64,000 nt of DNA. Origin: Rana temporaria (lineage: Eukaryota; Chordata; Amphibia; Anura; Ranidae). Positions 22,248 to 32,083 of the stretch are shown piece by piece. Where the stretch lies: the NCBI RefSeq assembly GCF_905171775.1, contig NC_053494.1:192395544-192459543 (forward strand), read 5' to 3'. The position numbers were made by a program, and so were the translations under genes. The notes under the pieces are model-generated. The model saw only the letters and a list, made by a program, of their open reading frames with translations, made no database searches and was not told the origin of the DNA. Every line of letters starts with the position of its first letter. The first letter of the stretch is position 1.

Positions 22248-23550
22248 ATAGAGTCTACAAAATAGGGGATAGTTTTATAGCATTTTTATTATTTATTTAT
22301 TTTTGCTAGTAATGGCGGTGATCAGAGATTTTATCGTGACTGCGGCATTATGGCGGACACATCGGACACTTTTGACACCATTTTTGGGATCACTGTCATT
22401 TTTACAGCGATCAGTGCTATAAATACGCACTGCTTACTGTAAAGATTACACTGGCATTGAAGGGGTTAACATGTAGGGGGCGCTGAAGGGGTTAGGTGTG
22501 TCCTAGGGAGTGATTCTAACTGTAGGGGGGATGGGCTGTGTGTGACACGATACTGATCACCGCTCCTGATTACAGGCAGCTGTGATCAGTGTCCTGTCAC
22601 TAGGAAGACTGGGGAAGTGCTTGTTTACATCACCATTTCCCCGTTCTTCCTCTCTGTGAGATGATCGCGGGTGTCTGCGTGACCCGCGGTTGGACTCACG
22701 GAGCTCCTGGCGGGCGCGCGCATCCACAATGCCGCTTATTAAAGGAGACGTATATATACGCCCATCTGCCTGTCCGTGATATTCTGCCGACATATATCGT
22801 TTGTGCGATGGTCAGCAAGCGGTTAAAAAAAAATCTTATTCGGTTAAATAAAAAAATTCTAAATTTAAAATAAGAATTATTGTCAAGTTAGCCAATGCTG
22901 TTAAATTTGGTTTGGACATCCAAGCATCAATGACCCCTTGTCATAAAAGGGTTAAAGAGGAACATTCTTCTCCTCCCTCCTATGTTCATTTTTCTTGAAA
23001 AAATATATCCCTCATGGGAATTTGCTGCAGCAATAGAAATTACAAATTGATGTATAAAATGTAAAAAAACTTTTATTGAACAAGAGGTTTAAAATTAGCT
23101 GGTCTAGACACTTCTGCCCAGATTTACAGGGAGCAGGGCGCACATTACGCCGCCGTAGGGCAAACACTGTATGCTACGCCAGCGCAGAGAGGCAAGCATT
23201 GCATTCAGCAAGCCAGTGCTCCCAACGCTGCGCCAGCGTGGCATGGGTTTAGAAGGCGCACGTCGGCGTAGGTGGAAGTGGGCGTGAACCCATGCAAATG
23301 ATGGGCTGAGCGCCAGACAGGTACGTATCACGAACTGCGAATGCGCCGTGACGTGGACGCACCCCCATGCGCCTGCTCACAACCACGCCGGGAAAACTGC
23401 CTAAGCTACGCCGGATCACTGCGTACGCCGTGAACATAACGTACGCCCAGCCAGACACGCGTTCAACGCACAATACGCCGGCTTGTGTTCCCTGGTGCAG
23501 ACCTGAGCATGTCTGTTGCCGGATTGCACCTCCTTTATGGGGAATAACTT

Positions 23551-24073
23551 TTTTTTCTTTTTTCTTTCTTTTTTTTAAGTGTATTTTGTCCGTGTACTCG
23601 AGAGAGGAGCCGGACTGCAGGAGTTGGGAGTAGGCAGGCCTCCCCCAGAGGCAATCTGCCACCTTTCTCCATGCCCCGGGTGGCAATGGCGGGTGTGTGA
23701 GGGGGTCCTCCCACACAGCCCGCCCTACCTGCTCCGCTTTGAAGCCCAACGGGGCAGAGGGACTCCCTATAAGGGAGTGAGAGGATTTTCCCCGCTCAAC
23801 CAGCCCCGTTAGTCCTTCGCCTCTCTTTTTAGAGACCGCGTGGTCAAAGTGCGTGCATGTTAACCCAATTTTGAGTGCGTGCAAGTGTGGTGGTTTTTGT
23901 GGGAGGGGGGTGGGCGTACTAAGCGCAGGCTTACCTCGCATAGCACACCCACCGGGAGCCGGGCTGAGACCACCAAACTCAATTCACATGTAGCTGAGAC
24001 CGGGATCCGAACCCCTAGCTGCAGAGCTGAATGGCTTGTCAGCGCAGTGCCAATCGCGTTGAGCCACCGCAGC
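23551..24073 (-). mobile_element. tRNA-headed SINE, about 520 bp, minus orientation
   Basis: A retroposon on the minus strand. Its head has a pol III type A box and B box. Its tail is the A-rich tract read as T-runs at 23551-23577. Target duplications TATGGGGAATAACTT (23536-23550) and TATGGGGAATACCTT (24074-24088) match at 14 of 15 bases. The body (TAGAGACCGCGTGGTCAAAG, GGCAATCTGCCACC, ACTCGAGAGAGG) matches the plus-strand copy at 27713-28214 over its whole length. It encodes no protein and depends on a partner LINE. Confidence 0.88.
24003..24066 (-). promoter_or_regulatory. Internal pol III promoter of the SINE
   Basis: Read on the minus strand, the A box is TGGCTCAACGCG (24066-24055) and the B box GGTTCGGATCC (24013-24003), close to the tRNA B-box consensus. 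Spacing fits tRNA-derived SINEs. Activity is inferred, not shown. Confidence 0.6.
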
Positions 24074-24375
24074 TATGGGGAATACCTTAACGTCGGACGT
24101 ACAACTTACGCGCATCTCGCGTAGCATGCACCGGGCAAACACACGTTCGTGAATCGCCGTATTTCCCTCATTTGCATGTTTGAATGGCTAATCAATGGGA
24201 GCGGCACCATGCTCCCAGCCTAAATGTGCGCCCACTCCACGCCAGCATAAGCAAGATACGTCGGCGGGGTGTAGCCTGTTTTTAGGCGCATTTTAGTTTG
24301 TGGGTCTGGCGCACATTTGCACTTACGTCGGCGTAACTTGTTATACGTCGGCGTAAGTGCTTTGTGAATCTGGGC

Positions 24376-25141
24376 CTCCATGTCCTGATCTTATACCATT
24401 CTTACAATACACATATACTGCAGGGATACGTGAAATTATTGAAATAAATTGCATATCCACCAAGTCAACCCAACGCATTTCAACTTATATAAAGGCTTCA
24501 TCAGGGTTTAAGGAAGTGGAAGGAATCAAAGGTATGAACGTGACTGGATGTCCAGACCGACAGGCCCGTGTGCAGACCACACAGGCCACAGCCCGACCCA
24601 GACCTCAAGCCCCACAAAAGATCAATGACTATCAAGGAGAGCAATCTCCTATAAAGCCATTCAGATTGTCGGAGGCATTATCCGACGTTATGCAAACAGC
24701 AGGGGGAACGTAGTTGTCAGATTGAGCCTCGCTGTTGCGGGGAGATTTGTGGGTGTGTTGAAGGGCGGCTTTTGTGTGTGTTGCAACACGCCCTTAGACA
24801 CCCGTCGTTCAACACACCAAACCCGCCCTGCAACACGGACAAAACCCGCCCTTCAGCACACGGAAAACAACCTGACAAGCACATTCTCCGCTGTTTGCAT
24901 AGCTTTGAATACTGCCTGTCTAATACTGTCTCCCGTCGAAAAATGCCTTTGACGATCAGCGCATTCGCTGTGTTGACGTCACAGAATTTTTTTTAACTAA
25001 TGATGCCAATTTTTATGTAGTTAACAGCAGCCAGGGTATCAATTTTCTAAAGAAGAAAACTTACTTGGTTACAGGTTTAAAAATGTATAAAAAGTAACCC
25101 CTGATGGAAACATGAATAAAAAGTTATTAGTAACCTTGTTA
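24376..25141. other. No gene; possible retroelement remnant
   Basis: CAACGCATTTCAACTTATATAAAGGCTTCATCAGGG near 24470 is a degenerate form of the CGCGTTTC...CTTC(A/T)TCAG motif seen at 39060-39107. A C/G-rich patch of TGCAACACG and AACCCGCCCT words lies at 24780-24860. A 118-codon plus frame from 24357 starts inside the preceding element and has no domain. No host gene is supported. Confidence 0.4.
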
Positions 25142-25149
25142 CCTCCTCC

Positions 25150-25264
25150 CATGCTCGCCTCCAGTACTTCTACAGAGCCTCTCCCATCTTCTGGAACTCC
25201 CTACCCCAGTATGTCCGGTCAGCCCCTACACTGTCTACCTTTAGGTGACCCTTGAAAACTCACT
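25150..25264 (+). pseudogene. LINE C-terminal coding fragment
   Basis: The plus frame reads SPIFWNSLPQYVRSAPTLS and then TFR, a stop, PLKTH. This matches the conserved C-terminal tail of L2/CR1-like LINE polyproteins (WNSLP...R...F...LKT.LF), which lies beyond the RT domain. One in-frame stop replaces the residue after TFR. The frame is cut at 25264-25266 by a TA-flanked MITE; the continuation (FREAYP) is found directly after it at 25764. A severely 5-prime truncated, dead LINE copy. Confidence 0.68.
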
Positions 25265-25266
25265 TA

Positions 25267-25761
25267 CCGTATTTATCGCGGTATAACGCGCTCCCGCGTA
25301 TACCGCGCACCCCTAAAGTTGCCCCCGAAATTCCTGTAAAAAAAAATGTTATATGATTTCATTACTTACAGTTTTGGTGTCTTCCCAGCGTCCATCGTCC
25401 GGTCCGGCGTCCGTCTGCGGCCTCGATGGTGTCCTCCTGGCTTCTCCAGCGAGCGCCTCAAGTCGAGTCCCCGCTTCCCGCGCTCAGTTCGAACGCCTCC
25501 GCCGACATATACCGAGTGCAGTACACTCGGGTACATTCGGCAAGGCTCGGCGTCGCTCGCGCTCACGCTCTGTGACGTTTATGCGTGAGCACGAGCGAAG
25601 CCGAGCCTGGCTGAATGTACCCAAGTGTACTGCACTCGGTATATGTCGGCGCAGGATTTCAAACTGAGCGCGGAAAGCGGCTATCGGCGTATATCGCGCA
25701 CCCACGATTGTCCCCTTATTTTAAGGGGAAAATAGTGCGCGATATACGCCGATATATACGG
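25267..25761. mobile_element. TA-flanked MITE carrying a long hairpin
   Basis: Ends are CCGTATTTATCGCGGTATA and TATACGCCGATATATACGG, with TA at both junctions (25265-25266 and 25762-25763). The body is GC-rich and centred on the 68-bp hairpin at 25501-25650. TA duplication suggests Tc1/mariner-type mobilisation, though the termini are not those of the Tc1 copies in this window. Non-coding. Confidence 0.78.
25501..25650. repeat. 68-bp near-perfect hairpin
   Basis: Arm 25501-25568 pairs with 25583-25650 with only 5 mismatches in 68 and a 14-base loop. The arm starts GCCGACATATACCGAG. Transcribed, it would give a long double-stranded RNA stem. Confidence 0.95.
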
Positions 25762-25763
25762 TA

Positions 25764-26013
25764 TTCAGGGAAGCCTACCCCATCTCCACCTAGGAACTGT
25801 ACCCGAGATACCTCCATCAGATCACCCCCCCCCCCCCCCCCCCACAGCTATTACCTTTTGTATCACCTCCCCCTCCCTTCAGGTTGTAAGCTCCATGAGC
25901 AAGGCCCTCTGATTCCTTCTGTATTGAACTGTATTGTAATCGTACAGTCCCCCTTTGTATTGTAAAGTATTGTAGAGTAAACTGTTGGCACTATATAAAT
26001 CCTGCATAATAAT
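25764..26013 (+). repeat. LINE 3-prime tail
   Basis: Continuation of the LINE split by the MITE: TTCAGGGAAGCCTACC, a C19 run (25825-25843), AGGTTGTAAGCTCCATGAGC, GTATTGAACTGTATTG and ACTGTTGGCACTATATAAATCC. As I recall it, this 3-prime end is abundant in frogs. No polyadenylation tail is distinct. Confidence 0.62.
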
Positions 26014-26040
26014 TAATATGAATTTAATTTTTTTTTTCAG

Positions 26041-26089
26041 ATATGATGTTTGCTTTACTGTAAAGAACCTTACAAAACACAGGAAAAAG
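26041..26089 (+). CDS. Weak candidate 49-bp coding exon
   Basis: A pyrimidine tract TTTAATTTTTTTTTTCAG precedes 26041 and GGTAAGGG follows 26089. Splice signals are reasonable on both sides. The open frame reads YDVCFTVKNLTKHRKK, entering after a split codon. I do not recognise it and the frame also stays open downstream, so the boundaries are not forced. It lies just after a LINE tail. It could be chance; it would matter only if a host gene crosses the window on this strand. Confidence 0.15.
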
Positions 26090-26148
26090 GTAAGGGAGAG
26101 TTTCATGCCTTTGGCCAAATATGCAAATAAACTGCTCTCTTCCAAGTG

Positions 26149-26262
26149 CAGTGACTTCTGGGTAAGCCATTTACCCTGTCTAAGCGCTGGCTTGTGTTAA
26201 GCTTGGAATGCCCAGTGGGCAAATCAATAACGCCATGTAAATGGCTTACCCAGAAGTCCCTG
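26149..26262. mobile_element. Short MITE with 22-bp perfect arms
   Basis: Arms 26153-26174 and 26237-26258 are exact reverse complements (core TCTGGGTAAGCCATTT). The 62-base loop also has AAGCGCTGGCTTG and GCCCAGTGGGC palindromes. Non-coding. Confidence 0.68.
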
Positions 26263-26641
26263 CTCTAGGAATAGAATGGCTCATTTGCTTTGCAAATTGT
26301 AATATTAAAGAGGAAATGTACCTTGTGTCACCTACAAGGGCTTTTACATGTTTTCTGGGGGGGGGGGGGGGGGTATTTTCAGATTTTGTTATCGTGTTTG
26401 AAAGCGTGTTCTAGCCATCCACATCCAACACTAATATTTCTGTATAGTGTAGTTATTGTCTGGCTAAATTATTACAATGGTGACTTAATCCCAGTATTAT
26501 TTTTTTCCTAGTTCTGTCCAATTACTGGAACTAATATTGGTATTTCTGTACTTAGAAATATTGCTAACCTCTGTATGAAAATGCTAGTTACCTGTCTGCC
26601 CCTGGCTACAGTCCCAAAGCTGGGGTAAGGAGGAATCCTAA
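26263..26641. other. No gene; contains a G17 run
   Basis: About 380 bases of unique or old repeat text with a poly-G run at 26357-26373 that could form a quadruplex. No supported frame. Confidence 0.5.
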
Positions 26642-26860
26642 GGCCCCATGCACACGAGACGCTGCTAAACTCGAGTTCAGAGGCATTTGGGCATTTTTTT
26701 TAACTGCCCCTGAACATTTAATGTTATCCTATGTGTCCATGCACACAATCAAGTTTTTTGGCGTTTTAAAGCAGTTGGGTTTATGTCCGTTTTTTCAGAC
26801 GCAAAATTTTGGGTTCAGAAGCTTTTTATTTTTGCGTTTTAAACTTTGGGAGGGTCTACA
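26642..26860. mobile_element. Left part of a GTACACACG-family relative
   Basis: It starts GGCCCCATGCACACGAGACG after TAA (26639-26641). A partial inner repeat ATGTGTCCATGCACACAATC lies near 26733. The right terminus is missing; the next element begins near 26866. Confidence 0.5.
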
Positions 26861-26865
26861 ATGTC

Positions 26866-27450
26866 TTTGAGATAAGCGCTGAAGTTGAAGTGGGCGTGAG
26901 CCATGCAAATGATGGGCCGAGTGCCATAAAGATACGAATAACGAACGGCGCATGCGCCGTCCCATGGGCGCATCCAGTGCGCATGCTCAGAATCACGTCG
27001 GAACTACTCCCTAAGATACGCCGGATCACTGCCTACGACGTGAACGTAACCTACGCCTAGTCATATTCACGTACAACGTAAACGACAAAAGATACGATGG
27101 CTTGTGTTCCCTGGTCCATACCTTTGCATGGGTTGCGCCTCATATATGGGGAATAACTTTACGCCAGACGTACGACTTATGCAAACCGCATATATTATGC
27201 GCCGGGCGCAAGTATGTTCGTGAATCGACGTATCTCCCTCATTTCCATATTTGAATAGGAAATCAATGGGAGCGCCACATGCGTCGAGCGTAAATATGCG
27301 CCCACGATACACTGGCGTAGGCAAGTTACGTCGGTCGGATGAAGCCTATTTTTAGGCGTATCTCAGTTTGTGGGCACGGCGCAAAGATACGACGGCGCAC
27401 TTATGCGGCGTATCTCGAGATACGTCGGCGCAAGTGCTTTGTGAATACGG
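26866..27450 (+). mobile_element. GATTCACA-family element (second subfamily), left part missing
   Basis: It begins inside the element (AAGTTGAAGTGGGCGTGAGCC) and runs to the right end GTGCTTTGTGAATACGGGG. All blocks match 23116-24375 without the SINE. Its right junction abuts a TTAACCACTT element at the sequence ATAGTGTCTATAAAATAGGGG. Confidence 0.72.
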
Positions 27451-27712
27451 GGGATAGTGTCTATAAAATAGGGGATAGTTTTATGGCATTTTTATTATTA
27501 TTTTTTTACTGGTAACGGTGGCGATCTGCGAGTTTTATCATGACTGCGACATTATGGTGCACACATCGGACACTTTTGGTGCTATTTTGGAACCATTGTC
27601 ATTTATACAGCAATCAGTGCTATAAAAATGCACTGATTACTGTGTAAATGACACTGGCAGGGAAGGGGTTAACCACTAGGGGGGCGAGGAAGGGGTTAAG
27701 TGTGTCCGAGGG

Positions 27713-28214
27713 GGGAGCTGCGGTGGCTCAACGCGATTGGCACTGCGCTGACAAGCCATTCACCTCTGCAGCTAGGGGTTCGGATCCCGGTCTCGGCTAC
27801 ATGTGAATTGAGTTTGGTGGTCTCAGCCCGGCTCCCGGTGGGTGTGCTATGCGAGGTAAGCCTGCGCTTAGTACGCCCACCCCCCTCCCACAAAAACCAC
27901 CACACTTACACACACTCGAAATTGGGTTAACATACACGCACTTTGACCACACGGTCTCTAAAAAGAGAGGCGAAGGACGGGGCTGGTTGAGCGGGCTAGA
28001 TCCTCTCACTCCCTTATAGGGAGTCCCTCTGCCCCGTTGGACTTCAAAGCGGAGCAGGTAGGGCGGGCTGTGTGGGAGGACCCCCTCACACACCCGCCAT
28101 TGCCACCCGGGGCATGGAGAAAGGTGGCAGATTGCCTCTGGGGGAGGCCTGCCTACTCCCAACTCCTGCTTTCCGGCTCTCTCGAGTACACGCACAAAAT
28201 ACACTTTTAAAAAA
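27713..28214 (+). mobile_element. tRNA-headed SINE, about 500 bp, plus orientation
   Basis: Perfect 15-bp target duplication AAGTGTGTCCGAGGG at 27698-27712 and 28215-28229. Head GAGCTGCGGTGGCTCAACG with A and B boxes, a body shared with the minus copy at 23551-24073, and an AAAAAA tail. The exact duplication suggests this copy is younger than its host. It needs a partner LINE for movement; the partner is not identified here. Confidence 0.92.
27724..27787 (+). promoter_or_regulatory. Internal pol III promoter of the SINE
   Basis: A box TGGCTCAACGCG at 27724-27735 and B box GGTTCGGATCC at 27777-27787. The B box differs from the usual GGTTCGANNCC at one base. Confidence 0.62.
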
Positions 28215-28555
28215 AAGTGTGTCCGAGGGAGTGATTCTAACTCTGTGGGGGCTGGGCTACATGTGACATGACACTGATCACTGCTCCCGATGACAGGGAG
28301 CAGTAGATCCCTGTCCTGTCAAAATGCAGAACAGGGAATTGTTTACATAGGTATCCCCCCGTTCTGCAGCTCTGTGACACGATCTCGGGACACCGGCGGA
28401 TAACGAGTCCGCAGGTCCCGCGGGCACAGTCACGGAGCTCGCAGCGCGCATGTCCCCGCACGGCGTGAAATTGAAAGCAACATATATATGTTGCTTTGCG
28501 CAGCCGTGCTATTCTGCCGACGTATAAGGGCGTGACATGGTCGGCAAGCGGTTAA

Positions 28556-29005
28556 ACGTGTTTGTTTGTGTCCCTCCTCTCTCTTTTTCAGAGTCAATGC
28601 AATCACTCCCACTGCGAGCCTCATGTGAGATTTCAGCTGTTATTTAGGGTTGTTGGACAGTTGTTCTGTTTCCATCTGACATGAAATATGTCCTACAGAT
28701 GGGCCACTCTTCTCTTTCTCGCGACAGCATTGAAAGGGATTAAATGGGATCATAAAACTTCCCTGAATGGTTATTTTCTTCTGCTCAGTTCTGTATGTGT
28801 CTTTTGTTCACTAAACACAAATCATAAGATTCATTTTCACCAGGAACTGATAGAGTGGCCACGTGTCTCATGTAAGAGCTAAACTAATAGTGGATTCTCA
28901 ATGAGTACATATTTTGGTAATTGATGTGTTTTCCATAACACAAGAAGTATTAAACCCAAAACCAAAAATGTTATATATTACTCAAGCAAAGCCTTTACAA
29001 CAACC
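28556..29005. other. Unique DNA without a gene
   Basis: About 450 bases between two repeats. No frame or terminal structure is supported. Confidence 0.45.
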
Positions 29006-30234
29006 TTAACCACTTCCATATCAGGCACTTAGGCACCTTCCTGCCCAAGCCAATTTTCAGCTTTCAGCGCTGTCGCACTTTGAATGACAATTGCGCGGTC
29101 ATGCTACACTGTACCCAAACAATTTTTTTATCATTTTGTTCCCACAAATAGAGCTTTCTTTTGGTGGTATTTGATCACCTCTGCGATTTTTTTTTGCGCA
29201 ACAATTGAAAAAAGACCGAAAATTTTGAAAAAAATAAGTTTTTATTTTTTTTCTGTTATTTCTTTTTGTAAATAAGTACGTTTTCTACTTTGATTACGGG
29301 CACCGATGAGGTGGCACTGATGGGCACTGATGAGGTGGCACTGATGGGCACTGATGAGGCGGCACTGATGGGCACCGGTGAGGCGGCACTGATGGACACT
29401 GATGAGGCGGCACTGATGGGCACCGGTGAGGCGGCACTGATGGACACTGATAAGCGGCACTGTTAGGCGGCGCTGGTATGCGGCACTGATGGGCACTCAT
29501 AGGCGGCACTAATGGGCACTCATAGGCGGCACTGGGCACTCATAGGCGACACTGATGGGCACTCATGGGTGGCACTGATGGGTACTTATGGGTGGCACAG
29601 ATGGGCACTGATAAGTGGGCACTGGGCATGGATGGGCACTGAGAGGTGGCACCGATGGACACTGAGGGGTGGCACTGATGGACACTGAGGGTTGGCATTG
29701 ATGGCATTGCTGGGCATCACTTGTGCCCATGTTGCCAGTCAGTGCCTATTTGTGGGAACTGATTGGCATCTATTCTCTTTTTTTTTTACTTCCCTTTTTT
29801 TTTACTGCCCTTCCCTGGTGGTCCAGGGTGGGCTTCCCTGGTGGTCCAGTGTGGGCACCTGAGGGGGGGCTGCGCTGATAAACAATCAGCGCGAACCCCC
29901 CCTGTCAGGAGAGCCGCCGATCGGCTCTTCTCTACTCGCGTCTGTCAGACGCAAGTGAGGAAGAGCCATCAACGGCTCTTTCTGTTTACATTGTGATCAG
30001 CCGTGATTGGACACGGATGATCACGTGGTAAAGAGCCTCCGCCGGAGGCTCTTTACCAAGATCGGAGATGCAGGGTGTCAGACTGACACCCCGCATCACC
30101 AATCGCCACGCTGCGCGCCCCCACGGGCGCGCGTCGGCATGAAATCCTGCAGGACGTCAATAGACGTCCAGTCAGGATTTCACAACCATTTCCCGGACGT
30201 CAATTGTCCATTGACCGGGGCGGGAAGAGGTTAA
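29006..30234 (+). mobile_element. Complete TTAACCACTT-family element with minisatellite
   Basis: Ends are TTAACCACTTCC and GGAAGAGGTTAA, an 11-of-12 inverted repeat. Order of parts: pyrimidine-rich head with CACTTTGAATGACAATTGCGCGG, AT-rich zone, GGCACTGATG minisatellite (29297-29712), then a tail with hairpins AAGAGCCTCCGCCGGAGGCTCTTTACC and GGTGTCAGACTGACACC. No protein. This copy defines both borders of the minisatellite-bearing subfamily. Confidence 0.82.
29297..29712. repeat. GGCACTGATG minisatellite
   Basis: Irregular 10-24-base units of GATGGGCACTGATGAGGCGGCACT type. Open minus-strand frames result from the period. Confidence 0.92.
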
Positions 30235-30684
30235 AGGAGAAGTAAAGCCAAAGCTCATTTGGCTGTACTTCTGTGGATCATAGGAGTGAAAATCATTTTG
30301 CACTCCTGTGACCTCTTTTCAGCAGACAGCAGGCTAATGCCCGCTGTTGGCTGACGTCACAGAGTCGGTCCAGGCTGGGGCAAGACCGCGACAATACAGT
30401 TGGGGTCGGCCCACAACCCTGGACAGGCATCCGGGTCAGCATCTTAGTGAGCCACAGCCGGCCGCTCCCGCCCCTGCCACAACACAGCGCTCCAGTGAGC
30501 ACGTAGGGGCAAAGCAGAGAGCCAGTAACTGATAGTCACCGGCTCTCTGATCACGCAGCTCTGAAAACCGAGTGATCAGCGGTCTTTGATCACTCGGTTC
30601 TCAGTCTTTGAGCTGGCGAGGGACAGATGCATCCACCTAGGTAAGTATGATTTTGAAGGGAAAAAAAAATCTGTTTTAACCACC
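30235..30684. repeat. Interspersed repeat starting TTAAAGGAGAAGTAAAGCC
   Basis: It shares its TTAA (30231-30234) with the preceding element. Text such as GATCACTCGGTTCTCAG pairs with CTGAAAACCGAGTGATC. It ends near the CCTAGGTAAGTATGATTTTG phrase. The right terminus is not clear. Confidence 0.45.
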
Positions 30685-30688
30685 TTAA

Positions 30689-31063
30689 TGCCACGTACAC
30701 ACAGTCAGAATTTCCGACAACAAATGTTCGAAGTGAGCCTTTGGTCGGATATTCCGGCCGTGTGTAGACTCCATTGGACGTTTGCTGTCAGAATTTCCGA
30801 CAAGAAAAATTTGAGAGCTGGTTCTCAATTTTTCCGACAGCAAAAGTTCTTGTCAGAAATTCCGATCGTCTGTATGCAATTCCAACGCACAAAAATCCTA
30901 CGTATGCTCGGAATCATTTCAAAGCATGCTCGGAATTATTGAACTTCATTTTTCTCGGCTCTCCGTAGTGTTGTACGTGACCACGTTCTTGACGTTTGGA
31001 ATTTCTGACAACATTTGTGTGACCGTGTGTGTAAGAGACAAGTTTGAGTTTGTACGCGGTATG
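30689..31063. mobile_element. GTACACACG-family MITE, TCTGACAACA subtype, right end damaged
   Basis: It starts TGCCACGTACACACAGTC after TAA (30686-30688). It shares GAGAGCTGGTTCTCAA and GGAATTTCTGACAACATTTG with 7817-8314. The right end is recognisable only as GTACGCGGTAT, apparently after an internal deletion, and a Tc1-like terminus follows. Confidence 0.68.
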
Positions 31064-31074
31064 CAGAAATCCAT

Positions 31075-31115
31075 ATCATTCCAAAAGGGTTCACATACTT
31101 TTTATTGCAACTGTA
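31075..31115. mobile_element. Terminus of a second Tc1-like family
   Basis: CCAAAAGGGTTCACATAC followed by TTTTTATTGCAACTGTA resembles the inverted repeat of a Tc1-like family distinct from those at 41 and 52 kb. Only one end is present. Confidence 0.5.
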
Positions 31116-31372
31116 TGAAGCCTAGACCAATTAGCCTCCTCCATTGACTCCAATGCATTTCACCAAAATTGTGAAATCTGACCCATTTTTTGCCAACATC
31201 GTCTGTCTCAGTGACCCCGATTCTTCTCACATCTTGTTCTAGAGTCACTAGAATAAAAAGTTAAGGTAAATCTTCCTACTTGAGTCACAGGCAGCAATAA
31301 AAACCCAACTGAATAACTATCTCTTACCTTATCTATGGAAACTTTTTGGCTGGAGTTGGCTTTAAAGGCACA

Positions 31373-32083
31373 GGGTCATATTCTTATAGATCTCCGGCAG
31401 CGTAACGTATGTCCTTTACGTTACTCTGCCGCAAGTTTAACTGGCAAGTGTCTGATTCCCAAACCACTTACCTGTAAACTTGCGGTGGCGTAGCGTAAAG
31501 TCCACCCGCGCACTCCTAATTCAAATGATCCTGGTAGGGGGCGTGGATCATTTAAATTAGGTGCGCTCCCGCGCCGATCGTAATGCGCATGCTCCGTCGG
31601 GTAAATTACCCGACGTGCATTGCGCTAAATGACGTCTCACGGACGTCATTTGTTTTGACGGTAACGTAAATGGCGTCCAGCGCCATTCACGGACGACTTA
31701 CGCAAACGACGTTAAATTTTAAAATTTCGACGCGGGAACGACGGCCATACTTAACATTGAGTACGCCACCTAGGGGGCATGTTTATCTTTACGCCGCGTA
31801 TCGCTTACGGAAATGACGTAAAATCACTACGACGGGCAAGCGTACGTTAGAGAATCGGCGTGACTAGTCATTTGCATATTCTACGCTGACCGCAAAGGAA
31901 ACGCCACCTAGCGGTCAGTGTAGATATTGCAGCCTAAGATACAACGGCGCAGGCCGTCGTATCTTAGGCATGTTTAAGTGTATCTCAGTTTGAGAATACA
32001 CTTAAACATAGGACGGCCTTAGAATCGGACTTACGTCGGCGTATCTGCTGATACGCCGGCGTAATTCTTTGAGAATATGGCCC
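31373..32083 (-). mobile_element. GATTCACA-family element, reversed
   Basis: Ends are GGGTCATATTCTTATAG and AAGAATATGGCCC-type (right end GAGAATATGGCCC). Marks: AACTTGCGGTGGCGTAGCG, CGACGGCCATACTTAACATTG, ATTTGCATATTCTACGC, GATACGCCGGCGTAATTC. Non-coding. Confidence 0.8.

Larger units (their letters stand above)
20397..22826 (-). mobile_element. TTAACCACTT-family element split by a nested insertion
   Basis: Outer ends are TTAACCACTTATG (20398; a second partial copy at 20453) and GCAAGCGGTTAA (22826). Family blocks run in order: GCACTGCGTCGCTTTAACTG, CAAATAGAGATTTC, GCGCTATAAACAAAAATAG, TTTATTGATTGGTTTGCGC. It is interrupted at 21060-22247. It then continues with CAAAATAGGGGATAG, GGCGGACACATCGGACAC and ATTCTGCCGACATATA. 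The block TGCAATATTTTTTAC...GCGCAAAAGTT is present twice (about 20665-20815 and 20912-21055), an internal duplication. Non-coding. Confidence 0.75.
23116..24375 (+). mobile_element. GATTCACA-family element (second subfamily) hosting a SINE
   Basis: Ends are GCCCAGATTTACAGG and CTTTGTGAATCTGGGC. It is the most complete copy of the subfamily also seen at 14364 and 26866. It is interrupted by the SINE at 23551-24073. The right part carries GCACTTACGTCGGCGTAAC with CGTCGGCGTAAGTGC. Non-coding. Confidence 0.8.
27451..28555 (-). mobile_element. TTAACCACTT-family element, half copy hosting a SINE
   Basis: It begins mid-element (CTATAAAATAGGGGATAG) and ends GGCAAGCGGTTAA. Blocks ACACATCGGACACTTTTGG, GTCACGGAGCTC and ATTCTGCCGACGTATA match 22260-22826. 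It is interrupted by a SINE at 27713-28214. The left half seen in the 20.4 kb copy is absent. Confidence 0.72.

Noticed and set aside
23249..23941. 230-codon minus frame and 135-codon counterpart at 27797-28204
   Set aside because: Both run through the tRNA-headed SINE body; the plus and minus SINE copies yield the same peptide text, which shows a repeat origin.
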